Assembly (NCBI GenBank): GCA_963825845.1
Contig: CAWGVL010000020.1
Span: 1 to 64,000, forward strand
Length of the DNA: 64,000 nucleotides
Reading direction: 5' to 3'
DNA from: DASQDN01 sp963825845
GTDB taxonomy: Bacteria > Acidobacteriota > Terriglobia > Bryobacterales > Bryobacteraceae
Position numbers and translations under genes: made by a program. The notes below the pieces were generated by a model that was not told where the DNA came from, made no database searches, and saw only the letters and a list, made by a program, of their open reading frames with translations. Below, piece by piece: positions 62,611 through 64,000 of the stretch; position 1 is the stretch's first letter; each line of letters begins with the position of its first letter.

Positions 62611-64000
62611 CTATCGTCCGGCTACAGTTTTGGCGGTTGCAGAAAGTAAGGCAGCCATATCGACGCCTGGATTCAGCCCACCCACACCTGTCCCTTTATA
62701 GGTGCTTGTGCTCGCTAGCGTGTAATTGCCTCCTGTTACATTTGTCCAGCCGACTTCAGTCGCAGTCAGAGGAAAGTAATTGCCCGTCGGGTAGTAAGGA
62801 GCCAAACCCTGAACGGAGTTGTATATCACGTTATTCGTGAAGATCGCGCCAGGGAAGTAAGCGGTAAGCGTTCTGGTTCCCTCGGCGGATCCACTGCCGA
62901 ACACACCATATGTACCCCGGGGAGCGATATTACCGCGGAAAGTGAGGCCGCTGGATGGGGCAAGGTCGGAAAGGAGCAGCGTGTTGATGGACACCGTGGG
63001 CGCCGCCGTATTGTTTTCCACCGTGATGCCCGCTACACCCCCAAATACAGTAAACAGTGATAAACGAGCACCCCATGCCGGACCTAGATCGTCGAACAGG
63101 TTGTTTCGTATGGTGACGTTCGATACTTTTCCCCCATAGGAGTTAGTACCCACGACTGTAAGGCCGGCCGCTACGTGCCGCACGATGTTGTTGGCGAACA
63201 GCACGTCGCTTGTGATGGCTGGCGTCCTGACATTTTCCGTGCCCGGTTTGATATTTACTGCATAACCGGATTGTGCGGCAGTCCACGTGTTTTCAAAAAT
63301 GTTTCCTGTAATGGAGACCCTGCGTCCGGTCTTCAACTCCATCACGTTCTTGATGACGAGCGATTCCGTCCTCCACGCGACTGGTCTGCTCATCAGGTTG
63401 CCGATGATCTGAATATCGGACGGTGTCGAGCCTATAAGCGTCGGATCGGCCCCGCCGATCATCAAAGCCATTCCGGCGCCCTCAAGATAGTTATTCGATA
63501 TCTGCAACGGGCCCGGCGTATTCCATGCGCAGACTGCCTGTGTTTCCTGCCAGGTACTACGGAACCCGGATACCCTTGAATTCTTCAAGACCAATCGCTT
63601 GCCGTTCATTGCTACGCCGCGCTTGGCCCATGCGGGAGCTTCCGCATGGATCCATAGGCGGTCAAGTTCGATATCAGACACTAATTGACTATCGCTTGTC
63701 TCGCTGCCACGACCAAGCTGTACAACATCTGAACCGTACACTCCCGGCTGCGCTAAAATCTCTAACCCGATCAACCGATAATGGTGAGCTGCAGTAGCTG
63801 TCAAGATAACTGGCCCTCCATTCTGACCTACAATCCGGGCCATCAATGATGCTTGGGCAGGTCCAACCCTTGCGCCTTGCGGTAGAGACGCGGCCGCTGA
63901 GGTCGTGATCGTGATGTAGGCGGTGCCGGATTTAGTGGGCAATGTAATGGGGCCCGGATAAACAGCACCCGCCTGCAAGATGATTGTGTCACCGGGAATG
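62611..64000 (-). CDS. Secreted right-handed beta-helix protein 3 (5' end beyond the window)
   Basis: The frame is open to the window edge, so the gene is partial: the N-terminus lies past 64000. What is visible (about 463 residues) begins GDTIILQAGAVYPGPITL, the paralogous opening of the two larger beta-helix proteins, and has KNVMELKTGRRVSITGNIF followed by ENTWTAAQSGYAVNIKPG, the same MW..AQ..INIK signature. It ends NLNPGVDMAALL-like, without the long C-terminal domain of the other two. It lies 32 bases upstream of the glycosyltransferase on the same strand. Confidence 0.85.
   Translation of the reverse strand, partial: IPGDTIILQAGAVYPGPITLPTKSGTAYITITTSAAASLPQGARVGPAQASLMARIVGQNGGPVILTATAAHHYRLIGLEILAQPGVYGSDVVQLGRGSETSDSQLVSDIELDRLWIHAEAPAWAKRGVAMNGKRLVLKNSRVSGFRSTWQETQAVCAWNTPGPLQISNNYLEGAGMALMIGGADPTLIGSTPSDIQIIGNLMSRPVAWRTESLVIKNVMELKTGRRVSITGNIFENTWTAAQSGYAVNIKPGTENVRTPAITSDVLFANNIVRHVAAGLTVVGTNSYGGKVSNVTIRNNLFDDLGPAWGARLSLFTVFGGVAGITVENNTAAPTVSINTLLLSDLAPSSGLTFRGNIAPRGTYGVFGSGSAEGTRTLTAYFPGAIFTNNVIYNSVQGLAPYYPTGNYFPLTATEVGWTNVTGGNYTLASTSTYKGTGVGGLNPGVDMAALLSATAKTVAGR

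Noticed and set aside
1..64000. tRNA or rRNA genes
   Set aside because: I looked for them by eye and saw none; small RNAs cannot be excluded without a search.

Overview
This window looks like DNA from a soil-type Acidobacteriota, probably the Bryobacterales/Solibacter lineage. That call rests on a giant secreted protein with SBBP (beta-propeller) repeats, InlB-like repeats and two C-terminal domains of a type I associate with Solibacter-like genomes, on moderately GC-rich coding DNA, and on the accessory polysaccharide gene content. It is an inference from protein style; there is no rRNA or other taxonomic marker here.

Layout. Positions 1-11,124 hold a secreted lyase-like protein, the motA-motB stator pair, a 2,189-residue repeat protein and a DegT-type sugar aminotransferase. 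Positions 11,121-18,796 are a replicon backbone: a plasmid-type initiator (Rep), an iteron array, a ParA ATPase, a small ribbon-helix-helix partner, two hypothetical proteins and a tyrosine recombinase. Two polysaccharide genes (wecB and a polyprenyl-phosphate sugar transferase) lie between the Rep/iteron block and the partition block. Tetramer boxes (ACTC/GAGT) phased at 8 bp flank parA and its partner and also lie downstream of wecB, resembling the parH centromere of ParF-ParG systems.

Positions 18,892-64,000 are almost entirely exopolysaccharide genes: a membrane sulfatase-like enzyme, a heparinase-family lyase, an AsnB-type amidotransferase, FkbM and other methyltransferases, two nucleotide-sugar dehydrogenases (a WbpA/WecC type and an AlgD-like one), a Wzx-like flippase, two GT4 glycosyltransferases, a fused zinc-dehydrogenase/Gfo-Idh-MocA oxidoreductase, several GNAT/FemAB-type acyltransferases, two polysaccharide-deacetylase-fold proteins and three paralogous secreted beta-helix proteins. 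No Wzy polymerase, Wza or Wzc is visible.

Two carrier-protein cassettes stand out. One operon (39,761 down to 35,411) joins a fused 2-oxoacid dehydrogenase E1, an E2 acyltransferase, an acyl carrier protein and a deacetylase-fold protein. The other (60,049 down to 56,450) joins an FkbH-like glyceryl-ACP synthase, an ACP and a FemAB-type transferase whose 5' end looks frameshifted. Together they suggest that acyl groups (glyceryl, and a 2-oxoacid-derived acyl) are loaded on carrier proteins and moved to sugars of a uronic-acid-rich polysaccharide. A degraded IS110-type transposase lies at 47.9-48.9 kb, and a secreted protein at 45.5-47.5 kb carries a fresh 348-bp triplication.

The replicon genes imply either that the window belongs to a megaplasmid/chromid carrying a surface-polysaccharide locus, or that a plasmid integrated in such a locus. 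The window alone cannot decide between them.
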